Shown here piece after piece: positions 38,994 to 53,900 of a stretch of DNA of 64,000 nucleotides; position 1 is the stretch's first letter; every line of letters begins with the position of its first letter. Source of the stretch: Galbula dea. Its lineage: Eukaryota; Chordata; Aves; Piciformes; Galbulidae. The stretch is from NCBI GenBank assembly GCA_013399015.1, contig VWZX01000996.1, positions 2,613,052 through 2,677,051 of the forward strand. Direction: 5' to 3'. The notes under the pieces are model-generated. The model was not told where the DNA came from and made no database searches. It saw only the letters and a program-made list of their open reading frames with translations. Made by a program: the position numbers and the translations under genes.

Positions 38994-41900
38994 GTCAGCT
39001 AAGTATAAACTCTGCATATCTAATTCCTTAGGGCCTCTTTGTTCCCAAAACAGTGCCTAAAGCAATATTCAGTTGATAACTTTGGGGATAAAGGAAGTAG
39101 TCAAAGGGGAATAACAATTTTTTGTCTCTTATTGAAAGCTGAATCACTTTTTGATTCATTGAACATACCTGGAAATAAACCTTTAAATATTAAGTTGTTT
39201 TGATTTATTTTTAAGTGCTTGGGGAGTCTGGGAGATTTAATCAGAATAAGGTTTATGGCCTTTAATATCTTTATGAAACTGGTTCTGAATAGTCTGTTGC
39301 AAGGCAGAAGAGTTGAAGTCAGATAATTATTTGGAAAATTGAAGCAGATTATCCCAGTTGCCTTGTCTGGCTTTATTTTATAAATAAAACAATGAAATTA
39401 GTGGAGCAGTCAAGTCAAGCACTGGATTCTTCTCACAGCATCTTTACCAACATTTTTCTGCTTTGGTATAACTCAGTAGAGCAATTTTTTCACTTTTTTG
39501 GTTTTATTTGTTGGTGGTTTTTGGGGGTTTTGGTTGTTGTTTTTTTTTTGTTGTCGCTTCCTGTGCTTCCTAGATACTAAATGCTGTTTGCTGCATCAAA
39601 ATGGAACATATTTCTTGCAGTCCTCCTACTCATTTTCATATCCCTGAGAATTAAACTTCTTTTAGCCCTTGCGGCCATTAAAGTACAGTCAGTATTGTAA
39701 TAATATGCAGTCAAAACAAGGCTAGTCTTAGACATCATGCCTGAAACAAACTGCAGAACTGTCCCCATGTGGCCTACTCTACTGCTCTTACCTGCCTAAG
39801 CCACTGATCAAGTGCTGCTTGTACAGCCCTTTAAAAATGTCATAAGAGCAATGTTGTTTTTTTTCTTCCTGCTTTTTGCAGTGAACTCATACACAAACAT
39901 ATCACAGGTAGTCTTGGACAGGATCTCTGATACTGCTTTTAGGTAACTCGGCAGTATCTGTGCTATAAAGAAACTAACAGAAGGAATCTTGGCTCTGCTG
40001 GTAATTCTAGAAAAATTTTTATGGACTTCTGATAGAGTACAGTTACCCATATCTTGAAGACTGTCTATTTAGTGGTGTCAATATGTCTGAAGGCAGTGAG
40101 TTAATTTTCACTTTTGTTTCTGTCTCTTGTTCTGTAATGTCTGTTGATATATACACAGTGGCTGTACAAAGATTGAAACTTTGGTTCCTGATCATATATA
40201 AGCTTGTGTCACCATTTGTGGAAAAAAAATTGCTCTTGTGATATTTCTAAGAGATTAATATGTATCTAGAACATTATTAATTAAATAGCATTTGAGATTA
40301 AATTGTGAAACCTGTTTTAATAGAATATAGAAACAATGAATGAATTGTATTCAAAACTCTACAAAGAGGCTGAGAAGATCAAGCAGTGGAAACTAACTGT
40401 AGAATCAGAACTAAAGCAGAAAGAGAGAAAACTACAAGAAAATAGAAAGATTGTTGAAGCACAGCGTAAAGCTATTCAAGAATTGCAGGCCAGTATTATA
40501 CAGTATATATTGAATATGTAAATTAAAGAGAAAGTTCTTCCTGATTTAGTATGAAAATAATGTTCATAGAATTAAATATTGAAAAATGTTGCAGAGGTAG
40601 AAGACATTTGCATGTGATGACTCCAAAGAACTTTTCCTTTAGTAATAGTACATTTTGGTTTTTAAAAATGGCTTTAACAATGCATGTTCCATCTTTGTAT
40701 TATTTATGTGCACATCATACTGTAGGTATGCAGAAATCTGTTCAAAACTGATTAAGTTTTCATCCTCCTGGTATGTCTAAAGTATGCTCACGTGTACAAC
40801 ACATACGGGAAGTTGTACACTCTGCTTTATCCTGGATTCTCACCTCAATGACAGTGATGGACAGTTTTCTGACCGAAATATGTATTTTTAAACAACTTAC
40901 TGGTTCTTCTCTCTTGTTGTTGGTTGGTTGTTTGTATTGGCTTTGGTAACCTGAGTCATCTTTGCTAGTTTGACTTTTGACTTGAGAAAATGGTTATTCT
41001 GAGAAGGGGTACACTCCTCTAGTGTGAATGTATGTATGGATAGCAGACCTGTGTGTGTTTCAGTTGCTGGTATAAATTATTATTTATTATGATGTCTTTT
41101 GTGCAAACTAACAAAAGATGGCTCAGCACGTAATATCAGATAAACTGGATTTCTATTTTCTGATGCAGGAGATGGCATGATGTGAGATTTGGGAAGCGAA
41201 AGTGTATTATTAGTATATTTTTCAGTAACAACGTGTTTTTCTATTTGTTCCCTCTGAAATTAGTTTGAAAATGAAAAACTAAGTTTAAAACTGGAAGATG
41301 AGATATGTGAAAATAAAGATCTCTTGAAAGAGTAAGTAATACAGTCAAATACGTTTTTTGTGAAAAGAATTAGTTTTTGTTAAGTTGTAAAGGTCATCAG
41401 GTCATTTGCATACCTAGTTACTACGTAGGTATGCAAAGTACCATGCATTCCTGTGACATCATATTGTGGTATTTTTTCCCCTCTTCTAGAAACAGCGCCT
41501 CAAGGCATCTGTGCAATCTGCTCAAGGAAACCTGTACTCACTTCACAGAGAAGTCCACCAAATGTAAATGCTATTTACATTTTGATTTATAAAAGTAAAT
41601 ATAGTTCTAGATTTCTCTAAATTCATGAAGGAAAAAGCTATCTTTCTGTTCCAAATATATTCTCAGGTTGAGATGTACCGTATGTAGCTCTGCATTAGAG
41701 CAAAATTGGAAGTAAAGCCATAGATCTAATACAAGTATGTTTTGTAAAGCTAAATCCAGAGGTTGTCTGAAGTCCGTATGATTGATTGTTCAAAAGTTAC
41801 AAGCCTGGGAGCTATTTAGGTGTCTAAACACTGATATGGGTATAAGGCAGTGTAAGCAACCCTGATGAGAAGACTGCAGGTCTCCTAATGTCTTGTGAGT

Positions 41901-44900
41901 TCCATCCAGATACTTTGAATATATCAAGACATAGGAGGTGGCATTTAATGCCTGTGTTTAGGGAGTAGAATGTTCTGTGGTTACCTTTCCCAGCTCTCCA
42001 TAACAAATTTCCAGAGTTGGTGCTGCACTGTTTAGAGCAGTTACAGATTTGTGGGGAAAAAAGGTCCAAACTGAAGAGACTATGAGTAACTGGAATTCTT
42101 TTCCTAAATTGACCAGGCCAAGACAGCTGGCTAACTTAGAGTTTAAATTCTTGAGGTTTTAAAATGTGTTCTTGGCTTGGGTTTTTATTCTATACGAAAT
42201 TCATAATTGTTATTATAATCTTTACAATTTTACTACCTTGATCATGGATACTTAAGAATTGTCTGGTGTTAGCCTTGCTTCTACGAACACCTGTGCATAG
42301 ATGTACTGTACTTCTCTGATAGTTGTTTCTTATTGTTCTCTTCTATAATTATTTGTAAGGGAAAAAAATAACAATTATAAAAACAAAAGGAAAAGATGGA
42401 GTATCATTACAGTTCTCTAGTGACAGTTCTCTGGTCGTGGGTATCTGCTGATGGGAAGAAATATGGTCCTAAATCTTATATTGTTGTTTTTAAAACACTT
42501 AACTTTTTTATACATTAATATTCAACAGCATTAATACTGTCAAAATTAATATAGTTACATTAATTGATCCAGAATTACACTATTTACAGAAAAAGTGAGA
42601 TTGGGAAGATTGGATGTTTGAAAAGCTGAGGTTGCTTGGTGTTTCAATGGACTATACATTTTCTCTGGACTATGTAACCTATAGCACCCAGTTTTATAAT
42701 GATTTTTGTTTAAATAAGGAAAGACCCTATAATTCGTTTTTTAGTTCTTTATGAGGTATAAGCATAATGTCTTGCACAGCTAGCCTTCTTTTTCAAAAGG
42801 AAGACTTTATAGCACATTCTTACTTTGACAGATGAACATGAAAGAGAAGAAACAAGACAACTATACGTGGAACTTAGTAATAACGTTGAAGTAAGTGATG
42901 TAGCTTGTTAAAAGGCTCAAATGTGATCTGGGTTATATGAGTATCTTGAGCTGTCTGAGTTACATGCATATGTTGAGATACTATTTGTGCAAAGAACGTT
43001 CTCCAGTAAAGTGATTAGAACTGTCATGTGTGATGCAGGAACTCTGTTTTTCAGCCCCTTTCCAAGAATTATTTTTGTATTGTATAGAGTGCATTCATTG
43101 GATAAACTACAACAGTCTTTGGGATGTAGATCCATACAGCCTGTGTGATATCTATGATCTGCTTAGTGTTAGGTGACTGCCATAATTTCTGTTTTCTTTT
43201 TGTCCTCTGTTTCACCTATCTGGTGATTACCCAGAATGGCTGAGGTTGGAAGCATCTTCCGGAGAACATCTGGAGGACTTCCACTGCTAAAAGCAGGATC
43301 AACTAGAGCAGGTTGCATAGGGCTGTGTTCAGTCAGGTTTTGGGATCAGGTATATTTGAGTTATTCTGTTAGATTATTTAATGTGAAATGCAATATAAAA
43401 AAAAGATGAACAAAGAAAATTAATTTCAGTTTTCAGTGCTACATAGACAAAGTTCATTATGGAAACTGGTGATCTTGTGTGGAATAAGAAGTACAAGGTG
43501 TGAATGTTCATTGACTTAAAGAGGGTGCTTGCCTTTTTAATTTGTAAAAGGTGTAATATTGCCAAATTAACTAATTCATCACATTTTTGTTAATAGTGTG
43601 GAAGAAAAGACTGTAGTACCTTTAGAATAGAGAAATGGGAGGCATTATTGTTTGGGAGTGATGATGCTGATATTAAGCAGAGTCAAAGAGTTCCTGATAT
43701 GTTGGTTAAATATTACTTATAGGTTGTTGTAGCAGCTAAGAAAAGCACAGCAACTCCTCTGTTGTGTTTTGGGATCTACAAACATGGACCAGTAGAAATA
43801 TTTCATACTTGAAATTGTTTAGATCTTGAGTACAGAAATTCTTGACCTTCCAGTTTTGAATAACAGTTTAACTGAAAATCTGTTTGTGCTCTGAATTTTA
43901 TTTTTAACAAAATTTCTCCTACAGCGATGAACAAGCTTGTAATGCTGTTCATTTACAAAGTGTAAACATAATTCTTCATTACTGAAAGTATATATGAACA
44001 TATATATTGAATTTTTGTTTTTAGAGAATGACAATGGCATTTGAAGAGCTTCGTGTGCAAGCAGAGAATGCCAAACTGGAAATGTGTTTCAAATGTGAGA
44101 ATTCTGTTTGTTGTGTTTCACAGATTTTACTGCTTGCAGTTTCAGTCCAGGAAGATAAGAAGTGCACTTCTGTTAATTTCTTATAACAAAATACTAAGTA
44201 ATGGAACATAGTAATGGTACATGGAATAATGAACCAGTTATGTAGAAAAAAATTATCTGATCAGAAAATAATTTCAAATATGACTTCAGCAGTTGCTCTT
44301 TAGGGAACAAATTGTACAGTTGTACAATTATAAACAATCTTAAACTGGAAGTTGTGTTTAATTTGGAGTACATTTTAACTAGTGTGTTAACTATGGATGT
44401 TACTGTATCTCAAAAGTAAAAGAAGAAGCAGAAAAAGTGGACAAGTTTGAAAAAGAATGCAAACTAGAAGTCAGTATGAAGGAAAAGCAGGTAAACAGAT
44501 TTTTTTCAGTTTCTTCAGTATTTGAACACATTTGCTTTTGTGACCTATTGATACTTCAAATGAAAATAATTATTTTAAGTGCTTGGTTGTTTGTAAAATA
44601 TTTATGTTTTGAAAAGATGGAAATTCATACTGACCTGATAATATGTTGCTTCTGTGTTATTTGTTTGGAATAAAATGTGCAATAGACTGCTGTATTGTAA
44701 CAGACGACATCTTAGTGACAAGATTTAAAAGCACCATGTAGACACTGAGTACTCTTTTTGTTCTCTATACATATACTTGCTTTTACAAAGTCGTTTGTGC
44801 AGAAGCATAAATGTAGCAAAGTAGTCATCACTCCTCATAGTGAAGAAAAGTATAGTTCATATCGGGGAAGAAAGATTGCAGTGCATATCAGACCACAATG

Positions 44901-47900
44901 TGGTGTTTAGGAGTAGACACGTTAGAGCGTTTACAAATCTGAGAATAGATTGTTTTGTAGTGCTGATGAGGTAGCCATGATGATGGAAGACTAATTAAGA
45001 TGAAGTTAATAATGAGAAGAGTTTTTAGTTTGTAACCAGGACTCTTGAGAAGCTGAGCGTTCTTCTGTATCTGGGTAGGTCAAGGGTTGTTGGTTTTTCT
45101 GAGGACATTACAAAGGGTCAAAGGACTGTTTCTGAGCACCAGTAGAAAGGACAAAAACAACAGCTGAAGCTGCATTTAAGTCAGATTCTGCTACCTTTAG
45201 CGATGTTCCAGTACCTTAAGTCTGTTGGAATTTGTTTTTGTGGTTTTGAACTGAAGAGCTTTACAACCTAATACTTGGCTAAGACTGACCACCTTATTTA
45301 ACTTAAATGACAGCGTTATGTGTACTAACCATGCATGGGGCACAACTGAAAATGAGAATCTGTCTTTTTTTCTGGACTTCCTTATAACACTGTTTTAATT
45401 TTGGTAGATATCAGTTCTTGCCATACAGAGTGATGAAAAAGATGATATAATAAGAGACATCAAGACTCAGCTGCAGGAATCAAAAAATAAGATTGCTCAC
45501 TTACTAGAAGAAAAAAGTAAGAGTTCTCTTTGCTATGTTAAAATATAATTTATTATAGAAGTATAGGAAATAGGATCATGATAATTTTACCCTGCTACTG
45601 GTCAGCAGCAGAATTTTGAGGCCTTGCAGGCTGCCTTTTCGTTTGGAAGAGAAGCTGCTGATGTGGATCAGGACTAGTAGTGTAATCTGCATCCATACAA
45701 AATCTAGGCTCTTCTTTCATAACAGATGTTTTCTTTTTAGGCTTAAGCTACACCCTTTTTTTGTTTTGATGTGACAGCTTTGTTGTAAGGGATTTTTCTT
45801 TTACTCTTTGACAAACTCTAGCGTGAACATGCTCTACTACTGTAAAGGTGGCATATACCCTGTCATTTCTTTTGTGTAACAGAGGTAAGTTTCACCAGGA
45901 CACTGTATAACCCTCACCCTGTTCTGGACGGCTTCCTGTTTCAGTTGGACTTTGCATAGTAAACATGGTTTGATAATAGGTAAAAGTGTATTTCCTGGTT
46001 ATTGGATCAATCTGTTTTAAATGAAGTTAGCAAAGGGTCTTCGAAGTATAGTACTTTATCAGTGGTCCATATCAGTGGTAGCCTTGTCCTGTCTTCAACA
46101 AGACATATTTTCACATCTTTGCCAAATAATCCCCCAAAATGTTAAAGCTTTTAAATGGAATCTTATTTGCAAAAAGGCAAGTGATTGACTGGGAGTGGAA
46201 GCGCAACTATTTTTGAAGGTTTCTTTTTTTTTTAAGGGTGAGTCAAGCAGTGAGAGCTTTTGAAGATTGCAAGGGGAAAATGTATTGCTTGAGTTTTATA
46301 AAGTTACAGCCAGATGCGACTCGAGAATCTTACATTTCAGAACTCAATTTTCAGTATTTGTAAGCCATTTATATTACAGTTTATAGTATATGATGCAAGT
46401 GCCTTTGTTCTTCAGAACTGAGGCAATTTTCAGCCTCCCTTTCCCTGAGGAGTGGGGAGGAAGGTTTTAGTATTGCTTTTATGCCAGATATATACGTGGC
46501 TGCATTTTGATAAATTCTTACTCTATGTAATTTTATATTTTGGTTACTGTTACTTAATAAGTTGAATAATCATCCTGGAGACTTCTTCTTTAACAATGAC
46601 ATGAATACATTATGTAACTTGATTCGTCATAACTGGTCTACTCTGGCCTCCAAGTGGGAGGCCTGGAGGCATACCATCTATAACGCTGTGGATGCTTTTG
46701 AGAAAGCACGCAGGATCACCCTTGAGGAGAAAAGACAACGCAGAAAGAATCATGCCTTGCAGAACACGCCATTTAAAGAGTCTTTCTGCTGTGCCTTTTG
46801 CAACCGCTCATGCCTATCTCATATTGGCCTTTTTAGCCACCAACGCGCTTGCAACAAACGTGGGTAGAGCCCTTCCCAAATCTTCGTTCACGAAGCCTAG
46901 CCATGATGATGATGAAGGTCCAGGGATGTATTTATCTGTAAAATAGAAATGAAAGCATTTTTTAGTAAATATCCTACCTTTCTTAAACGTATGCACATAT
47001 CTTTTTGCTTAGGACGTGAAGGAGAAATGTTAAAGGAATCCCGGATAAATCAAGAACATTTGAGGGCAGAACTGGAAGAGGCCAAAGTTTCATTGCAAAA
47101 AAAAGAGGTACAGCTTATAATCTTCCATTATGGATAGCTTAGATGAGTAATTGCATAAATAATTACTGGTACTTTACATATGAAATAATTGTATCTGTTT
47201 GTTTCAAAGCATGCTCAGAAGTTATACAATTTTTTTAAGGTTACTCAAAGGAGCTTAGAAACTGAATTGCAGACTGCAGTGAAAGCATTAGTTCAGGTCA
47301 CTGGAGAAAAAGAAGCACAGGTGGAAGAGTCTGAAAAAACTAAGGCTTTGCATGCATCCATGGTAGAAGAGTTTGAGACTTCTATTTCCAGTTTGAAAAG
47401 CTTGCTGCAAAAAGAGAAAAATAGGTAATTTAACAGTTTTAAATCAAAGAATGATCTTACAGGTGAAATATGAGATTACTGAGCTTCTGAGAATAAAACT
47501 TAAATTTCAGATGTCATCTGGTATCATTAAACTTTTTTTGTTATCAGTAACAACTTTTTAAAAGTCCTTCACCTGTCTAGTTATTTGAATGGCTAGCTCT
47601 TGAAGATGGTTACACTGTTTGGTTTTGTGTCTTTCATAATTGTTTTTAAGAAATACACATTTATGTATATCATTATATATCATCTGCCTGTTAAAAAGGT
47701 AAAAATAGTTAAAGGTTAAAATAGTTAAAAGGTTAAAAAGGTAAAAATACGTGCGGTAAGGCTTTGCCTTATTGTCCTTTAAGTTTCAAATGCGGTGTTT
47801 TGTACTATATGTTTGTTTAGAGTTTTTAAAAATTGTCATTTTCTTAGATCGGAGAGATATGAAGATGAGTCAAAGCTACTTACCTTGGAGCTCAGAAATA

Positions 47901-50900
47901 AGTCTGCTGAACTGGGTAAGATACATACAAAGAAAATCAGCTAAGTATTAATAAAAAAGTTGTCTGCTGTTTTCTGAAAATGCCCTGTCCCTATTGCTTG
48001 AAAGAATTGTTCTATTGTACCCTGTACCTGCAGGAATGCTTACATTTAGTTTTACTTATCTGACTCCTTTTTTGTTTGGTAGCCATTGTAGCTGGCAAGA
48101 GTCACACAGCAGTGCTGTGCAGACCTCCAGTAGTAAGACAACACATGCATAGATTCTCCTGGAAGTCATTTTGGTTTCTCTTCCCTCCTCCAGTTAAAAC
48201 TAGTATCACTGCAGACCTGTTTGGGAGGTAGTGTTAGACTGCTGAGCAGTAGATTCCAAAATTACTTCTGTAGCTTGTAGCAGAGACAAAACACTTATGT
48301 TAAGCGATCCTGCAGACCACTCTCCTGATGTTCGATGTAGAATCACAGTGACAGTGGCTGACTTGCAAAAAGTACCAGTTATGTGCATGGTGCACATAGA
48401 AAACATTTTGAAGTTACTAATAAGTGGTTTCCTTTTTCAGTATATCCATGAGTATCTTCAGCAGTCCAGACTTTTTTTCTGGAAAAATACTGATGCATCA
48501 ATACTTGGAGATTACTCCATCCTTACAGTCGACAGTGTATTTGAAACCATGGTTGTGGAAAATACAACAGGCTCTGAATTTTATTTAAGACAAATTTTTA
48601 TTTTCTCTTCAGATACTTATTTGCTAATGCCCTTCTGGATAATTTTTCAAACTCTACATTTATATGAAGTCATCATTTAGCTTTACACCTTCTGAACTTA
48701 ATCCAACAAGTTTTGAAAAATTTGGTATTACAAAGGAATAAATGCTTTATACTACCTGCTAAATATGTAAAATTATTTCTGTTCAATTTTACATTACATG
48801 TGCTGTAGAAGAGATGACTAAATTAAAATGTGACAAAGAAATGCAACTTGAAGAGCTGTCAGAAACACTGGTAAATGTTCATTTTATTAGTCTTGTGGTA
48901 TTTACTTTTCATATGAAGTCTCTTTTCTTTGTATCTTAATTGCTATATATAAACACTGTCTTATCTACCTTAATATTGGTACTAAACCTGGCTTTTAGAT
49001 TATTTCAGTGTTTTCTTTGGGGGCTTGATTCTTTCCACTGTTTCTTGTTTTGGTCTGCTTTAGTTTGGTTTTCCTTGTCAAGATTTCTGGTTGTTTCCTC
49101 CTTCATTCACACCCATTGAAATTCCAGTTCCTCTGGACATAAGTATTTCCCATTTTTAGTTATGCCTAGTACTCTTTCCTCATTCTGAACCTTTCTGAAA
49201 CTTTTTTTTTTGTGATGAACATTAGCTCAAACCTTGTAAGCATCACGCATGTGACATTGAAAGCTCAAGGATCAACTAATTTTCAACTAGAGATAATTCC
49301 TCGTGTAGCTAGCTTTTTTCATAATAATCTTCTAAAAATTAATCCTTGTTTTGGTGTTTAAAGGATAGCCAAGCTTCTGACACCACCGAGAAAGGCAGTG
49401 TAACTTGTGAAAAGCTGGAAAATAACAAGCAATTTCATACGCATGTTATTCTGCAGTATTTAGTATCTAGAAAGCCTTGTGTACTGTGCTGATATACGTC
49501 TCTTTTCAGAGAAAGTATTTAAGAGCCTTCAGAAAAGTCTTTCAGTTATAACACCCTGTTCTATGTATTCCTGTTATACTGGGTGGTTTTTTCTTATGTA
49601 TAGGGAAGTTTCCTGAGGCAATTAGCTCTGGTCTCTGTGAACCCTACTGAACTGTGACACAGACCCATTTTCTGTTACAGAAGTCAAAGCTGTATGAAGT
49701 ACACTTTTAATACAGGATTATTTTTGTTATGATCTTGTATTTACAAGTCTAACAAACTGCATCAGCTAAAGTAAGCTAGTGTGAAAACAGGTTTACATTT
49801 TACCTTATACTATGCATTGAATTTTCTGAACTGAGTTTCAGTAATGTTGTTGAAGGACTTCTGGTAAAGAAGATCTTGAGACTACTGTAGAAAATGTGCT
49901 TATGAGAGGAAAAGAAAAAATATTCTCCAAATCACAGAGGTCTGAATAAAGGGTGATACTAACGTATATTTGTAAATAGTTAAGTTACACATTATTGCTT
50001 GTATATACAAACACAAGAAATATCACAGTCAGACCAGTCCTCTACTTAATGCACTGCGTATGTCAATTAGTAGACAAGCCTGACAGTTATCTGTGGTCCA
50101 TTCCCCTTACATTCCTACAATAGCTGTTTTAAGGTTGTTCAAGAACACATCCCTGTCAGTTGCTTTTGCTGTCAGTTTATGGCCTTGTTTCATGTTCATT
50201 TGTCATAACTGTTTTTGAAACTCTTCATGCTATTTTGCCTCCATAGCCTTCATGACAAGAAATTCTTGAAGTTTGTTATGTGCTGTGCATAAAAACTAAT
50301 CCCTCCCTCCCTACCCCTCTCCCCCACCAACTGCCTGCCATTACCTGTGGTATCAGTGTTTCACCTGTGGTATCAGTGTTTCACCAGTTATTTGGAGGAA
50401 ACAATTGTCCAAGGATTTATATATTGTAAACTACATTATATTACAAGGCTTGTCTTATCTTGTAATGGCAGCAAATTTCTCAGGGAAGAGTTTTGCTTTG
50501 TTGTTTGGGTTGCATCCAAAATATGTACTTAGTCTATCACATAGTTCTGGAATTCTGTACTATGTATGTATGTATTTATTTATTTTTCATTTAGGTAAAT
50601 GCAAAAGCTTATGATGTCTGATGCAATTGTGTTTATTTAAAACAATGTCCAAGGAAAGCTAATTTTATTAGTAATTTTGTAGACTCGTTAGTTAAACTTA
50701 CAATACAAGACAGATTTACCACTGAAATCAAGAGTTTAGTATCTCTCACTACTTCCGCATCACACCAAACAGTAAAGATACAGTCTATCTGATCTGTGGC
50801 ATGTGTGTAGTTTTGTTCCATCTTAAATCTTTTGCTTTAAAAGCTTAAAACTTGAACTGTCAGTTCATTTCTGATAGCTTTCATGACTTGTAGTTTACAT

Positions 50901-53900
50901 ATGTATACTCAAAACATTTTTTTTCTTCTGCAGAAAGAAATCCATGAATTGAAAGTAGAACTGACACATACAGCTGAAAAGGAACAAAATTATTTAAACC
51001 AGCTTATGACACTGAATGCAGATCTTGAGCAAGAGACGTATGATAATTTTTTGGAAATACAGTATCAATTTTTGTGTTACATAGATTGCTTCATTGTATA
51101 TTAACTTCTATGACCGTTTTCTAATGTATATTTTGAACATATGTACACAGTATGACATTAATTTCATACTTATATTTATAAATTATGTTTTCTATATCTG
51201 TAGGTATGTAATTGTTCCATATCACTGTGACTTAGTTGGCTTAGCATGAAGGGAAAAGTTTCAGAATTCTTTGCTAACTCTGCTTTGAGCTGGATATTAA
51301 ACTACAAGTTCTTCAACAGCTATTACATTTATATCAAAGTCGACTCATTATGTTCTATGGCCTTTTTGCATCACCTTAACTTTGCTGCAAAGCTTAACTT
51401 TTTAGATACAGGTCTGGACTTTTTACAGTGTGGAGTAACATTTTGTATCACATTAATTTAACTCAAAAGGAAATTTCAGAATACATGCTCTTACTTCACT
51501 TGACCATTTGTTTTAAATTAGGCTGAAGAATGAGGAACTAACAGTGCGTATCAATAAGCTTTTATTAGAAAAGGAACAAATAGCACAAGAGAAAAGTGGT
51601 ATGGCTACAGAACTCAAGAAACTGCAAGAAAGTAATGAGGCAAGTTGTAAACTTCCAGCTGTTTGTAAAGGACAGCATTCAATTTAAAATACAAATCATA
51701 TGGTAGACTGCAGCGACATGGTCCTGTAGAGTATCTGAACTATTTTTTGCGTTTTAAAATACAAAGAAAGCACAGTTACCTTTGTGAATAAGGCAGGCCA
51801 AGATACTATTTAAGATGCTTATGAATTTTTTCATGTGTCACTTCGAATTTTATTAATTTTCCTTACTTGGCTGTTTATTTAGAACAGTAGAAGAAAAGAA
51901 GAAAGTACAAAGCAGTTAGTTGAAAACCTGGAAGAAGCAAATGACCAGTTAAGGCAAGTAAAACCAAATGCTAATGTAGAATATTATTAAAGGAAGTAAG
52001 CTTGGTTCCTTCACACTTAGTCTAAATGTTGTGTTCATATGATGCTTTCTGTGATTTTTAGGTTATATAGCTAAACAAAATATTTAATATGCATGTTGGC
52101 CAAGTGGAAGTTTTTACAAGTTGGTGATACTTGTTGCGACAGGAACAATTTTTGCCATAGCTTCATTTTACAGACAGTGAGCTATCCTGTTCTGCATTAA
52201 CATCTTAGGTGTGAAGGAAATGAAAATAGAAGTTTAAAATTATGTGTTAAATGTAAAAAGGTGAAACCGGTTAAATGTTACTCTCTGAAGTAGTCTCTGC
52301 AACACCAACCCAATACACAGGGAGCCTTCCGTGTTTCATGAATGCATTATGATGTTACAGATCATAATATATTTTGCACAGATGAGGGGAACATCTTTCC
52401 ATCCTTACGGAAAATATGTACAGAGATTAACTTACCTGTCACTTTGCATCATTTTAAGAACATTTTCATTGAACAACTTATGACCTTCTCATCAATATCA
52501 GTAGCTCTTCTAAGAAAATAAAGTATGGGTTTATTTAGCAGTAGTGAAAAGAAATTAACTAAATATTTACTAGTGCTTGTTAATTTTGCATTTAGAAATG
52601 AACTGGAGTCTTTAAAAGAGAAGATGGCAAAGAAAGGTGAAGAGATTAAAAGTAAACTGGATGAAAGAGAAGAAAATGTATGCCACTATGTGCTTGAAAA
52701 TATATAATGTAACCTGTAGGACAAAAATCTAAATGTAAAACAGTGTTTTTGTGGGTTTTGTTGTGTTGTTTTGTTTTGTTTTGTTTTTTCCCAGAGCTCT
52801 TCATAGGGATGTAATGTCTTACAGAGGCTTTCTTTCATCAGTACTCCTAATATTAGAGTCAACATATGTATGCATGCAGAGCCCTTTTGTTTTAAAAGAC
52901 AAGGATCTTCACTGGGATGTTTACTATTTAAACAAAGGCTTTAAAAGTCCAGATTTGTTAGATATCAGGCAAACAGATAAACCTTCTTTTTTATTTCTGA
53001 TTAATTAGGTATGGATTAACTTTTAATAGTTTAAATATGTCCAAATATTTCTACTTTATTACTGTAGTTTCAAAGCACACCTGTTCTTCTAACACTAATG
53101 AATTTTAGACTTCTGTTGTAAAAGTCAGAGACTTGCAATTATAATTCCAGGCTAAGAGTATTGAAAATGAAATCTCAAGAAAGGAGAAGCAGTTGAAGAT
53201 TCTAGAAAATAAGGTATGAAAATTCATTTTTTTAAATGGACTGTAGAGAACTTTATACAAGTTTCTCTTTTAAATTGTGAAGTTACTTTTCCTCTTTCTA
53301 AACTGCACAGCCACTGAGGAACTGATTCACTGCTGTTGATGTTGGTGATACTGAAATATCACAAGTGAAATATCACAGTGAAATATTGTTGGCTAGTGAA
53401 ATTCTTGTGTTTTATGGTTAAAACTCTGATCATTGTAACACGTGAACATGTGTTTCTGTCCAACTGGAATTAATCAGGCTTGTTCAAATGCATGTTTAAG
53501 AACATTGACAGTAAGTCAGAGATACAGTGAGTTATCTTTTAGGAGTTTATTAATTAATGTTTGAAATGTTTCTTTTAGATGAATAATTTAAAAAAACAGA
53601 TGGAAAATAAAACCAAATGCATTGAAGAGTTGCAACAGGAGGTAGGCACAGTTCTGAAAAGTCACAAATACCTAGAACATGGTATTTTGTGGTAACAGCT
53701 ATTCTTTTCAACAGGTTATTGACTGATACACAGACAAAAAACCCCATAAATTATCTATGTAATTTACAACATTTCCTTTTTGTCCTAGCTGTGAGAAAAT
53801 TAAGGAATTTAGAATGACTTGATTTGTAAAATTATCCTTATGTTTGAAAAACGGAATTACAGAAATACTATCTTCAATAAACCTTTATTAAAGTACATGG

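Noticed and set aside
46562..46867. A possible small zinc-finger gene in SYCP1 intron 10
   Set aside because: The single C-x2-C...H-C knuckle with the preceding basic stretch and the ATG-repeat tail fits the end of an RTE LINE, not a host gene.
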